Shown: positions 23,866 to 31,718 of the stretch, in pieces
Layout: each line of letters begins with the position of its first letter
How positions within the stretch are numbered: position 1 is the first letter of the stretch
Source: Chloroflexota bacterium
Lineage (GTDB): Bacteria > Chloroflexota > Dehalococcoidia > SM23-28-2 > RBG-16-64-32
Direction of reading: 5' to 3'
Assembly (NCBI GenBank): GCA_005880075.1
Contig: VBJT01000040.1
Span: forward strand, 1 to 47,168
DNA length: 47,168 nt
Notes under the pieces: model-generated
What the model was told of the DNA's origin: nothing
Database searches by the model: none
What the model saw: only the letters and a program-made list of their open reading frames with translations
Program-made: the position numbers and the translations under genes

Positions 23866-25059
23866 TTGAACACGCGAATCTACCTCGACCACGCGGCGAC
23901 GACTCGCCTTCATTCGAAGGCGCTGGAGGCGATGCGGCCGTACTTGGAGGACGAGTTCGGGAACCCCTCAGGGATGTACGACCTTGGCAAGGAGGCGGCG
24001 GGCGCGATCGAGAGGGCGAGGAGCTCGGTGGCTTCTGGCCTGGGCTGCCGGCCGCAGGAGGTCGTTTTCACGGGCCCGGGCACGGAGTCGATCAATGCCG
24101 CGATCAAGGGTGTAGCCTTCGCCAAGCAGTTGGCGGGGCTCGGGAACCATATCGTCACCTCTAGCATCGAGCACCATGCGGTCCTGCACTCTTGCGATTA
24201 CCTCGCGAAGTTTGGATTCGAGACGACCTTCGTCCCCGTCGATGCCTTCGGGACCGTCGATCCCGATGAGGTCGCGCACGCCATCAACGAGCGGACTGTA
24301 CTCGTAAGCGTCATGCTGGCGAATAACGAAGTAGGTACTCTCGAGCCCCTCCCGGAGATCGCTGAGGTTGTGCAGCGCCGCGCGAAGTCGCTGCGCCGGC
24401 GGATTTCGCTCCACACGGACGCGGTCCAGGGTGCCAATGCGCTCGACCTCGACGTGAAGCGACTGGGCGTGGACCTGCTCAGTCTTTCGGCGCATAAGTT
24501 TGGCGGCCCAAAAGGAGCGGGTGTACTGTACATGAGGCGCGGCACGCCGTTCCTCGAGCAGCTGAGCGGCGGGGGTCAAGAGCGGCAGCGGCGCGCCGGG
24601 ACCGAAAACGTGGCCGGCATCGTGGGGACCGCCGCCGCTTTAACCGAAGCGCAGGCTAATCGAGAGCAATATTCGAAGCTCTGCGGTCAGTTATCGAGGC
24701 AGTTAATCGAGGGTATTCTCCAATCAGTTCCGGCGGCGAGGCTCTCCGGGCACTCCGAGCAGCGTCTTCCAAACAACGTTCACTTCAGCTTTGAGGGGAC
24801 GCAGTCAGATGCCATGCTTGAGGCGCTCGACGACTTAGGAATCGCTGCTAGCGCCGGAAGCGCCTGCACCTCGGCGACGTGGGAGCCATCTCACGTCCTG
24901 ACCGCGATGGGGATGCCGCTCGGCCGCGCCGCCGGCGTCCTCCGTCTCACCTGTGGCCCTGAAAACAGGGCTGAGGAAATCGACCGGGTGTTGTCCATCC
25001 TCCCCCGCGTCGTTAGCGAGTCGCGGGCGAAGGCGAGCTCTGGCTTGAGCGCGAAGTAA
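23866..25059 (+). CDS. Cysteine desulfurase (NifS/IscS family)
   Basis: A 397-residue pyridoxal-phosphate enzyme that takes sulfur from L-cysteine for iron-sulfur clusters and thiolated cofactors. Typical parts are IYLDHAATTRLHSKALEAM, VVFTGPGTESINAAIKG, the Asp-containing HTDAVQGAN, the PLP lysine in SLSAHKFGGPKGAGVLY, and GGGQERQRRAGTENVAGI. The catalytic cysteine lies in SAGSACTSATWEPSHVL, in the longer-loop IscS-like arrangement. The start is TTG 23866, 6 bp after the preceding stop; no strong ribosome site is visible. No iscU or sufE neighbour is present. Confidence 0.93.
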   Translation: MNTRIYLDHAATTRLHSKALEAMRPYLEDEFGNPSGMYDLGKEAAGAIERARSSVASGLGCRPQEVVFTGPGTESINAAIKGVAFAKQLAGLGNHIVTSSIEHHAVLHSCDYLAKFGFETTFVPVDAFGTVDPDEVAHAINERTVLVSVMLANNEVGTLEPLPEIAEVVQRRAKSLRRRISLHTDAVQGANALDLDVKRLGVDLLSLSAHKFGGPKGAGVLYMRRGTPFLEQLSGGGQERQRRAGTENVAGIVGTAAALTEAQANREQYSKLCGQLSRQLIEGILQSVPAARLSGHSEQRLPNNVHFSFEGTQSDAMLEALDDLGIAASAGSACTSATWEPSHVLTAMGMPLGRAAGVLRLTCGPENRAEEIDRVLSILPRVVSESRAKASSGLSAK

Positions 25060-25117
25060 GCGCCGCGAAACGTTCTCCTGTTCGGCCGGGGTTATATCCG
25101 AAACACCCGGCGGCGCT
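25059..25117. other. Nested inverted repeats after the cysteine desulfurase gene
   Basis: AGCGCCGC (25059-25066) is complementary to GCGGCGCT (25110-25117), enclosing a second near-palindrome CCGGGGT / ACACCCGG. It covers the start of the 102-bp gap. It may form a 3' structure; no T tract follows. Confidence 0.3.
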
Positions 25118-25161
25118 GGTTGAGGACCGGCGCCAACTGGTCACCGGGCGCCTGACTAGCC

Positions 25162-25884
25162 TTGACCCATCAGCCCTCATCCGTCACTCTTGCTGCAATG
25201 GAGGCGCTCGCAGGCGAGTTCGAAGCTGCTTGGGCGCAGTTTCAGGATCTCAATAATTTGCGCCTCGTCCCCGATACGCTCGAAGCCGAATGGACGCGCG
25301 GCCGCGACACGTACCTAGCCTTCCTGGTCCCGGTTGACGACCCCCATGTTGCTGAGCATCTGCGGAAGCTCGTCCGCGCGGTGGAAGACATTCCCGGTGT
25401 CGATCCGTATCCGGAAGCCTACTGGCATATGACGATAAAGGGCGCCGGTTTTGAGAACCAAAAAGCGGATCGACCGGAAGACGTCTCGCCCGGCAACGTG
25501 CGATCCATCGCTGAGGCCGCCCGCGCCCTTTTCGCTCAGCAGCCGCCGTTCGAAGCGCGCGTGGGCCTTGCTGCCGCTTTTCCCGAAGTAGTGTTCGCCG
25601 AAGTATGGGACGCCTTGCCGGTGCGTGAGCTAAACGAGCGAGTGCTCCGAGCCATCCCGGCACTAGTGCGCTATCCGTTCGACGGGCCGCACTTTTTGCC
25701 CCATGTCAGCATTGCCCGCTTCACTTCGCACCAAGGGCTCTCTCGGCTAAAAGAAACGGTCGCGTCGCTGCGCGAGGAAGGCGCGGGGCCGAAGTTTTCT
25801 GTGCGTCAGATCCGCTTCATTCGCGCCCATCTCTCCAAACTGGCACCGACGTTCGAGACTATCGAGTCGTATCGGCTCAGTTAA
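25162..25884 (+). CDS. 2H phosphoesterase / 2'-5' RNA ligase-like protein
   Basis: A 240-residue protein with the two HxT/S motifs of the 2H phosphoesterase fold: YWHMTIKGAGF (about residue 92) and LPHVSIARFTS (about residue 181). Such enzymes open cyclic phosphates or cleave 2',5' bonds in RNA and nucleotides. The spacing and the FLVPVDDPHVAEHLRKLVRAVED segment fit. The start is taken as TTG 25162, giving a leading segment (THQPSSVTLAAMEALAGEFE) longer than the domain; a later start is possible. It converges with the metallo-beta-lactamase gene at a shared terminator. Confidence 0.7.
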   Translation: MTHQPSSVTLAAMEALAGEFEAAWAQFQDLNNLRLVPDTLEAEWTRGRDTYLAFLVPVDDPHVAEHLRKLVRAVEDIPGVDPYPEAYWHMTIKGAGFENQKADRPEDVSPGNVRSIAEAARALFAQQPPFEARVGLAAAFPEVVFAEVWDALPVRELNERVLRAIPALVRYPFDGPHFLPHVSIARFTSHQGLSRLKETVASLREEGAGPKFSVRQIRFIRAHLSKLAPTFETIESYRLS

Positions 25885-25928
25885 AAAAAGCGACGGCCTA
25901 TGCCAGGCAGCGTGGCATCTGGCCGTCG
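25882..25928 (-). terminator. Intrinsic terminator for the metallo-beta-lactamase gene
   Basis: On the minus strand, CGACGGCC and GGCCGTCG (25928-25921 and 25898-25891) pair perfectly, with a second inner stem ATGCCA/TGGCAT, and are followed by CTTTTTTTAA. The hairpin overlaps the last codons and stop of the minus-strand gene. The T tract overlaps the stop of the convergent gene. This is the clearest intrinsic terminator in the window. Confidence 0.85.
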
Positions 25929-26854
25929 TTATAAGCGACCATGTCTGCGACTGCCTGTGGCAACGGCAGCGCCGCCCCCCGCGGTTCACCGCGCAGCTCG
26001 CTGTAAGCGCGGTGAAGGTTTCCGACTAGTCGCTCCGGGTCGAGCAGCCGTTCGAACGGCCCTAGGTCCGTCTCTCGAGCCGTTTCCAAAGGGGAACGAC
26101 CCGACTCATATCCTTTCGAAGCTGCCTCTTGCACGAACCTGAGATACGCGGCCACGTCGTCGATCACGGCGGGGCCGCAGACGGCGCCGTGGCCGGGCAC
26201 GATCCGTTCTGCTCCTAAGGATCGCACGCGTTCGAGTGCTTCCAGCCAGCCAGAGATTGACCCCATAAGAGCAAACGGAGTTCCGCTGTTGAAGATGATG
26301 TCGCCCGTAAAGACGGTGCGGTGCTGGGGAAGCCACACCAGAATGTCATTGGTGGTGTGAGCGGGTCCTACGTAAATCAGTTCAACGCGAAGTTCATCGG
26401 AATATAGCGCCATCCAGTTCTCGAACGTCAAGGTCGGGGCCGCGAGCTCAATTTCTCCCCAGTCGACGCCCGGGAACAGCGCTTTCGTGCCGAGACCTGA
26501 TTCGATAATTTCCTTTCGGCACAATTCGTGGCCGATAATCAGCGCCTCGTCTCGAAAGACGAAATTTCCGTGGGTGTGGTCCCCGTGATGGTGCGTGTTT
26601 ATTAAGGTTCTTACGGGTAACCCGCTTATTGAACGGATCGCATCTCGGAACGCGCGGGACCGCCGTTCGGTAAAGCAGGTATCTATGGCGATAAGACTTT
26701 CTCTCCCGGCGATGAACCCCGTGTTGTTCAGGCCCCAACTGCCGTCCATCTGCACGTACGCAAATACGCTTTTACTGACCTCTTCGAGTACCGGAAGGGG
26801 CAGTTCTGCGCTGTCTGGTGCCCCTGTGGTCGTCATCGGCGGCTCTCTCGCCAA
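25898..26854 (-). CDS. Metallo-beta-lactamase-fold hydrolase
   Basis: A 318-residue MBL-fold protein. Metal motifs are INTHHHGDHTHGN (HxHxDH), the third ligand His in VGPAHTTNDILVW, the bridging Asp in FTGDIIFNSG, and PGHGAVCGP near residue 222. It is closer to the broad alkyl-sulfatase/quorum-lactonase-like hydrolases than to true beta-lactamases, and the substrate is unknown. The C-terminal 80 residues are helical (ERLVGNLHRAYSELRGEP). The first codon could be TTG 26854 or ATG 26836; the second lies closer to the domain and neither has a clear ribosome site. Confidence 0.87.
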   Translation of the reverse strand: MAREPPMTTTGAPDSAELPLPVLEEVSKSVFAYVQMDGSWGLNNTGFIAGRESLIAIDTCFTERRSRAFRDAIRSISGLPVRTLINTHHHGDHTHGNFVFRDEALIIGHELCRKEIIESGLGTKALFPGVDWGEIELAAPTLTFENWMALYSDELRVELIYVGPAHTTNDILVWLPQHRTVFTGDIIFNSGTPFALMGSISGWLEALERVRSLGAERIVPGHGAVCGPAVIDDVAAYLRFVQEAASKGYESGRSPLETARETDLGPFERLLDPERLVGNLHRAYSELRGEPRGAALPLPQAVADMVAYNDGQMPRCLA

Positions 26855-27081
26855 TGATACACGGACGCATTAACCGTGCTGTTTGAGCCGCCCTTTCGGT
26901 CTCGTAGCCATCATCGCGCCGGCCACGGGTTTGATCGTTGCTGACAGCTTGCACTTTCGCTCATGGTCACTGGCAGGACTTTTACCGAGGCCCGCTCCAG
27001 GGTGCGGCAGTCGGCGACTCTATGCGGGCGCCTTCAGGCCCGCGCAATTCCCGTCATTCCGCACTTCATCCTCCTCCCCCT

Positions 27082-27087
27082 TATACT
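27082..27087 (+). promoter_or_regulatory. Candidate -10 hexamer of a leaderless transcript
   Basis: TATACT ends 7 nt before ATG 27095. The 240-bp gap before it (26855-27094) holds no gene that I recognise and only a short GCGGGC/GCCCGC inverted repeat near 27022-27042. Confidence 0.45.
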
Positions 27088-27094
27088 GAGGCGG

Positions 27095-27559
27095 ATGTCA
27101 GCGCCCCATCCGCTCAAGGATCTCGACGGCGAGACGCAGGAGGCCCTCGCGAAGGGCATCGCTGAATTCAATAGCTGGCGCTTTTATGATTGCCACGAGA
27201 CGCTGGAAGACGTTTGGCGGGAGGTAGGGAGTAAGGGCGGAGAGGGCACGCTGGCTGACTTCTACCAGGGAGTCATCAAGATCGCCGCTGGCTTTCATCA
27301 CCTCCTGCGAGGTAATCACAAGGGTGCCGTCAACCTGCTCTCGGACGCCTTTCGACTGCTCGAGTCATACAGGCCGGTTACGCTTGGCATTGACGTTGAA
27401 CGGCTCCTCAATGACGTAAAGGCTTGCCTTGAGCGAATCCTCGAGCTTGGCCCTGACCAGTTGCGCGACTTCGACCGCGGAATGATCCCTCAGATTGTGT
27501 CCAACGCGATTGGGCCCAGCTCTTCACGCGCAAAGACGGTCCCAGGCCACGGTTCGTGA
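27095..27559 (+). CDS. DUF309 family protein
   Basis: A 154-residue helical protein of the DUF309 family, of unknown function. The hallmark is the N-terminal helix EFNSWRFYDCHETLEDVWRE (conserved HExxE-like pattern, here HETLEDVW) and the second FYQGVIKIAAGFHHLLRGN (Gln-Gly ... His-His). The conserved His/Glu residues suggest a metal site but no activity is known. The ATG at 27095 follows a TATACT hexamer by 7 nt; the longer frame upstream lacks family similarity. The dUTPase start overlaps its stop by 4 bp, so the two are coupled. Confidence 0.85.
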   Translation: MSAPHPLKDLDGETQEALAKGIAEFNSWRFYDCHETLEDVWREVGSKGGEGTLADFYQGVIKIAAGFHHLLRGNHKGAVNLLSDAFRLLESYRPVTLGIDVERLLNDVKACLERILELGPDQLRDFDRGMIPQIVSNAIGPSSSRAKTVPGHGS

Positions 27560-27990
27560 GTCGGCAGTTCATCCGGATCAAGCGGCTTCACCCGAACGCC
27601 CGTCTTCCCGAACGCGCGACCGAAGGCTCGACTGGCTACGACCTCTACGCTTGCCTCGAGCAGCCGATGGACGTCGGACCGCAACCGGTGCGAGTCCCGA
27701 CGGGGTTGGCTATGGAGTTCGCTGCTGGACTCGACGTCCAACTTCGGCCGCGCTCAGGCCTATCCTCGACGGGCGTGCTCGTCGTACTCGGGACGGTTGA
27801 TTCCGACTACAGGGGAGAGGTGCTTGTCACGATGTACACCCTCCCTCAGCGCGAGTCCCACGTAGTCCATGACGGTGACCGGATCGCGCAGATGGTTATC
27901 AGCCGCGCAGAAGATGTCTCGATCGAGCTTGCGGCGGAGCTAAGCGCAACATCAAGGGATACCGGCGGCCATGGTTCGACCGGGCGATGA
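27556..27990 (+). CDS. dut: Deoxyuridine 5'-triphosphate nucleotidohydrolase
   Basis: A 144-residue trimeric-type dUTPase that hydrolyses dUTP to dUMP and keeps uracil out of DNA. All five motifs are visible: GSTGYDLYA (1), RSGLSSTGVLV (2), GTVDSDYRGEV (3), GDRIAQMVI (4) and TSRDTGGHGSTGR (5), the last being the P-loop-like nucleotide clamp. The start GTG 27556 overlaps the DUF309 stop (GTGA). Its length and motif spacing are standard for the family, so the assignment is safe. Confidence 0.95.
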   Translation: MSRQFIRIKRLHPNARLPERATEGSTGYDLYACLEQPMDVGPQPVRVPTGLAMEFAAGLDVQLRPRSGLSSTGVLVVLGTVDSDYRGEVLVTMYTLPQRESHVVHDGDRIAQMVISRAEDVSIELAAELSATSRDTGGHGSTGR

Positions 27991-28061
27991 ACCGGCACAC
28001 CAGTTCCGCTGTGTCACCATCGTTCCGATAGAATAGATTTCAATCTATAAAGCGGGAAAGC

Positions 28062-28883
28062 ATGGCCAAAGAACGAGACTACTACTCGATATTACAGGTC
28101 AACCGTCTGGCTGACGGTGACGAGATCGACGCCTCGTACAAGAGGCTTGCCAGGCTGTACGACCCGGCGGTCAGCCGGAAGCCGCGGGCGGCGGCGCGTT
28201 GGGCGCAGATCAAAGGTGCCTACGACGTGCTCAGCGACCCCCGGCGCCGCGCCGAGTACGATCGAAGGCTGGCGCGGCAGAGCGGGGCTTTGGTAGGTCC
28301 AGACATCAAATTGCCGGAGTTCCTCGGTAGCCCGTACACGTTGACGGCGGCGGCGATCGGACTCGTCGTGATCGCGCTCGTTGGACTGATTCTCGCCTCT
28401 ATACTGGGCGAAGGCGGTGGGAAGGAAAGCGCGGTCAGCCAGCCATCCGTAACCCCGTCGACGCCCACGCCCACGCTGGCGCCCGGCCAGACTCCGCGGC
28501 CGGCGCCTGCCGCGACCCCGCCTCCGGTCGCCGGCGAGCCGGTTATCACTGCGAGTGGCCTCCAGTATCTTGAAATTGTGCCCGGCACCGGGCCGATACC
28601 ACAACCCGGTCAGACAATCGTCGCTGAGTACACGGGTTGGTTGCAGTCGGACGGTAGCCTGTTCGACAGTTCCTTCAACGAGGGACGCAGCTCGTTTGAG
28701 TTTCCCTTGGGCCAGGGCAGGGTGATCAAGGGTTGGGATGAGGGGTTCTCGACCATGCATGTCGGCGCCAAACGCCGCCTTATTATTCCACCGGCGCTGG
28801 CATACGGAGAGGCGGGACAGCAACCAAAAATTCCGGGAAACGCCACTCTAATTTTCGACGTGGAGATGGTGGGAATAAAATAG
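28062..28883 (+). CDS. J-domain / transmembrane / FKBP-type peptidyl-prolyl isomerase fusion
   Basis: A 273-residue protein with an unusual domain order. Residues 1-70 are a J-domain (RDYYSILQVNRLADGDEIDA ... GAYDVLSDPRRRAEYDRRL); the Hsp70-activating HPD is YDP (Tyr33-Asp34-Pro35). A membrane helix lies at about 94-115 (LTAAAIGLVVIALVGLILAS), followed by a Pro/Thr-rich linker to 165. Residues 165-273 are an FKBP fold (GLQYLEIVPGTG, YTGWLQSDGSLFDSS, FPLGQGRVIKGWDEGF, RLIIPPALAYGE). The topology would put the J-domain inside and the prolyl isomerase outside. Loss of HPD suggests the J part no longer stimulates DnaK in the usual way. ATG 28062 is preceded by a weak GGGAAAG site. Confidence 0.9.
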   Translation: MAKERDYYSILQVNRLADGDEIDASYKRLARLYDPAVSRKPRAAARWAQIKGAYDVLSDPRRRAEYDRRLARQSGALVGPDIKLPEFLGSPYTLTAAAIGLVVIALVGLILASILGEGGGKESAVSQPSVTPSTPTPTLAPGQTPRPAPAATPPPVAGEPVITASGLQYLEIVPGTGPIPQPGQTIVAEYTGWLQSDGSLFDSSFNEGRSSFEFPLGQGRVIKGWDEGFSTMHVGAKRRLIIPPALAYGEAGQQPKIPGNATLIFDVEMVGIK

Positions 28884-29003
28884 ATCTCAGCCACCCCAAA
28901 ATTTGTCCCCGATTCTCGACCCACCGATCCTTAGTTGACCGTAACGCTAAGCCACCATTGTTTGTTCAATTCATTAGTGAGACCAGCGGAAGGAAATGGC
29001 GGT

Positions 29004-29825
29004 ATGGCATTCATGCGAGTAAACGGGATCAACCTCTATTACGAGGCCCACGGCAAAGGCGAGCCGCTCCTGCTCATCATGGGTTTGGGGGCTAACGCAA
29101 CGGGATGGTGGGCTCAACTTCCGGCTCTCAGCCGCGAGTATCACGTTATCGCGTTCGACAACAGGGGCGCCGGGCGGAGTGATAAGCCGAACGAGCCGTA
29201 CTCCGTTGGCCAGATGGCCGACGATGCGCACGCGCTGCTCGACGAACTCGGTGTCGGGCCGGCTCACGCATTCGGCATGTCGTTGGGCGGGATGATTGCC
29301 CAGGAGCTCGTCTTGCGACACCCGGATAGCGTCAGAACGCTCATTCTCGGCGGGACGATGGCCGGTGGGCCAACGGCGATGTTCGCGGGACCGGAAGTGG
29401 TCCAGCAATTCATATCATTGGCTGGCATGCCGTTGGTTCAAGCGCTGGAGGCGGGGCTAGCCCTCCTCTATAGCGAGGATTACATCGCCAAGAACAAAGG
29501 CGAGCTAGTCCGCCGGGCGCTTCTCAATGCTTATCTGATGGCGCCCATGTACGCTATACATCGACAGTTCATGGCCGTCGTCGGCTTCAATACAGTCGGG
29601 CGGCTCGGCGAAATCAAGGCGCCCTCGCTCGTGCTGACGGGTACGGCGGACAGGGTGATTCCCGCCCAGAACTCGCGATTGCTGGCCGAATGTATTGCCG
29701 GCGCGCGGTTGCTGCAGTTCGAGGGCGCGGGGCATGGATTCCTGGTCGAGAGGGCCGAAGATGTGAACGCGATCGTGCTCGCCTTCTTGAGCGAGTATCG
29801 GACCTCCGTGCCAACCGCTGCCTGA
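29004..29825 (+). CDS. Alpha/beta-hydrolase
   Basis: A 273-residue alpha/beta-hydrolase with a complete catalytic set: the nucleophile Ser in AFGMSLGGMIAQE, the Asp in LTGTADRVIPAQN, and the His in FEGAGHGFLVERAE. The oxyanion HG region is LIMGLGANATGW, and AFDNRGAGRSDKPNEPYSV is the canonical following loop. It resembles 3-oxoadipate enol-lactonase-like and esterase-type members, but the substrate is not predictable. Start ATG 29004 follows GGAAGGAA; an earlier frame from 28935 has no family similarity. Unlike the hydrolase half of the cyclase fusion at 1.7 kb, this copy is intact. Confidence 0.88.
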   Translation: MAFMRVNGINLYYEAHGKGEPLLLIMGLGANATGWWAQLPALSREYHVIAFDNRGAGRSDKPNEPYSVGQMADDAHALLDELGVGPAHAFGMSLGGMIAQELVLRHPDSVRTLILGGTMAGGPTAMFAGPEVVQQFISLAGMPLVQALEAGLALLYSEDYIAKNKGELVRRALLNAYLMAPMYAIHRQFMAVVGFNTVGRLGEIKAPSLVLTGTADRVIPAQNSRLLAECIAGARLLQFEGAGHGFLVERAEDVNAIVLAFLSEYRTSVPTAA

Positions 29826-29934
29826 TCCCGCGCTCCTCTCTCAGCTGCCTCGTCTGGCGCTGTCCTCAAGGGAACCAAACCGAGGCCCGTTCCGTCCTAG
29901 CGACATCGAACGGTATTTGCCAAGGAGGACACCG

Positions 29935-30996
29935 ATGCGAGCGTTTCTAGCGATCACGTCAGCCATATGCGTGCTGGTAATGGCAGGCATGCTAGTCGGC
30001 ACTCCTCGGCCCGCAGCCGCCTGCGCTGGCCTGATCGGCTCAAACGGCGCCGTAAACCTGGGCCGCACGACGACGCTTGCAGGCTATCACGAAGGCGTCG
30101 AGCATTACGTGACGGCGTTCCAATTCCAGGGTGGGGGTGGCGAGTTCGGGACGCTCATTCCTCTGCCCGGCGTGCCATCGAAAGTCGAGCGAGGGGGCGA
30201 CTGGACTCTCCAGCGGCTTGAGCGTGAGACCGAGCCTCGGCGGCGGGCGTTGTCGGACCTCGACTTCGCCGCGGTGCCCGCGTCGGCAGAAGTGCTCCAG
30301 CAGGTGCGCATCGACGCGCTCGACATCACCGTTCTCAAGGGCGGCGGCCCGGACGTGGCGACCTGGGCGACGCAGCATGGCTTCCGCCTGTCGCCCGACG
30401 CTCCGGAAGTCCTCGACTTCTACGCCAAGCGCAGCCCCATTTTCCTGGCCGCGGTCTTCGACGGCGAAGCTGCGAGGGCGCGCGGCCAACAAATCGGCGA
30501 CGGAACACCCGTACATATCACCATCCCGACCCCGAACCCCTGGGTCCCGCTGCGCATCCTCGGCCTCGGCAAACAGCCCGATGACCGCGTGGACGCTGAT
30601 GTATTCCTGCTCACCGAGTCAAAGCCTGCCTTACTTCCGGGCCCTCGCGTAGGTCTTACGCTGGCGCATAGCGAAAAGGCAACGGACTCGCTGCTTGCCG
30701 ACCTCCGCTCGGACGCCGGTGGCGAATGGGTCTCACAGACCTCTTGGCTGACCAAGCTTGAGGTGAACAGCTCTGCGGCCGACCTCAAGTATGACCTGGC
30801 TGTCGACACCACACCCCAGCATAGCCCGTCAAGGGTTGCTGCCGGCTTGGAGCCTCCGAATACATCCCTGCTCGCGAATGACTACTCCGCCCCGCCGTTT
30901 GTTTGGGTGCCAGTCGTAGGTGTCCTCGCGCTTCTCATCGCACTTTTCGTGTCGCGGCTCCAGGCGAACGCCGGCCCGCGCTCGCCTCGCCTTTAA
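29935..30996 (+). CDS. DUF2330-like secreted membrane-anchored protein
   Basis: A 353-residue exported protein. It has a signal peptide (MRAFLAITSAICVLVMAG ... AAACAG), a large extracytoplasmic domain, and a C-terminal membrane helix (FVWVPVVGVLALLIALFVS) with a short basic tail. The domain begins CAGLIGSNGAVNLGRTTTLAGYHEGVEHYV and contains FGTLIPLPGVPSKVERGGDW, like DUF2330 proteins, whose role is unknown. CAAGGAGG precedes ATG 29935. It is followed at 10 bp by a long perfect hairpin, and the next genes seem a separate unit. Confidence 0.8.
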   Translation: MRAFLAITSAICVLVMAGMLVGTPRPAAACAGLIGSNGAVNLGRTTTLAGYHEGVEHYVTAFQFQGGGGEFGTLIPLPGVPSKVERGGDWTLQRLERETEPRRRALSDLDFAAVPASAEVLQQVRIDALDITVLKGGGPDVATWATQHGFRLSPDAPEVLDFYAKRSPIFLAAVFDGEAARARGQQIGDGTPVHITIPTPNPWVPLRILGLGKQPDDRVDADVFLLTESKPALLPGPRVGLTLAHSEKATDSLLADLRSDAGGEWVSQTSWLTKLEVNSSAADLKYDLAVDTTPQHSPSRVAAGLEPPNTSLLANDYSAPPFVWVPVVGVLALLIALFVSRLQANAGPRSPRL

Positions 30997-31005
30997 GCGC
31001 GCCCT

Positions 31006-31043
31006 CACCGACGCACCGGCCGGGCTGGGCGGGTGCGTCGGTG
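31006..31043. terminator. Long perfect hairpin after the DUF2330-like gene
   Basis: CACCGACGCACC (31006-31017) and GGTGCGTCGGTG (31032-31043) form a 12-bp perfect stem with a 14-base loop. No T tract follows. It is probably a terminator or mRNA 3' stabiliser. Confidence 0.6.
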
Positions 31044-31168
31044 GTGTGTGCCACTCGCCAGCAGGTTGTAACGTCCGTGCCGTCGCGTGTAACCGCGCTG
31101 AAACGTTCGCCCTGCCACCCTGATGATGAGGGTGTCCCTCGGTAGGTGGAGTATGAGGAGGTAGGCGA

Positions 31169-31714
31169 ATGACAACGTTGGTTATTGTAATCATCGTGAT
31201 CGCGGCCATAATCCTTATCGGAGGCGCGGTCGCATGGTACGTCATGCAGCAAGACAAGCGCCGACGCCAAGTGCGCGAAGAGTTCGGCCCGGAGTACCAT
31301 CGCACTCTCGCTCGTACCGGCGATCGCGGGAAGGCCCAGAAGGAGCTTGAGGAGCGGAAGAAGCGAGTCTCAAGCTTTGACCGGAAGACGCTGCCGAGAG
31401 AGATGGCCGAGCGATTCAGGAATGAGTGGCGGACAATTCAAGAGCGCTTCGTTGACGAACCCAAAGACGCCACAACGAAAGCCGATCAGCTGGTGCAGCA
31501 GGTAATGAACGAATGTGGCTATCCGATGGCGCAATTCGACCAACGCGCCGCCGACATCTCGGTAGACCACCCGGAAGTCGTTCAGAACTACCGGAGCGCC
31601 CACCAGATCTCGCAGGCAAACGAGCGCGGTGAGGCGAGCACCGAGGACCTGCGGCAGGCTTTTGTTCATTACCGCGCACTCGATAGGCGTCTGCTTTCCG
31701 TGTTGAGGAGGTAA
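31169..31714 (+). CDS. Membrane-anchored protein of unknown function
   Basis: A 181-residue protein with an N-terminal membrane helix (TLVIVIIVIAAIILIGGAVA) and a charged soluble domain. EEFGPEYHRTLARTGDRGKA is a conserved phrase in a family of hypothetical proteins from Actinobacteria and related phyla, followed by RNEWRTIQERFVDEPKDA and RSAHQISQANERGEASTEDL and a final helix. The soluble part is probably on the inside if the charged residues after the helix follow the positive-inside rule. AGGAGGTAGGCG precedes ATG 31169. The PRC-barrel gene follows after 4 bp, so the two are an operon and may act together. Confidence 0.75.
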   Translation: MTTLVIVIIVIAAIILIGGAVAWYVMQQDKRRRQVREEFGPEYHRTLARTGDRGKAQKELEERKKRVSSFDRKTLPREMAERFRNEWRTIQERFVDEPKDATTKADQLVQQVMNECGYPMAQFDQRAADISVDHPEVVQNYRSAHQISQANERGEASTEDLRQAFVHYRALDRRLLSVLRR

Positions 31715-31718
31715 CGAT

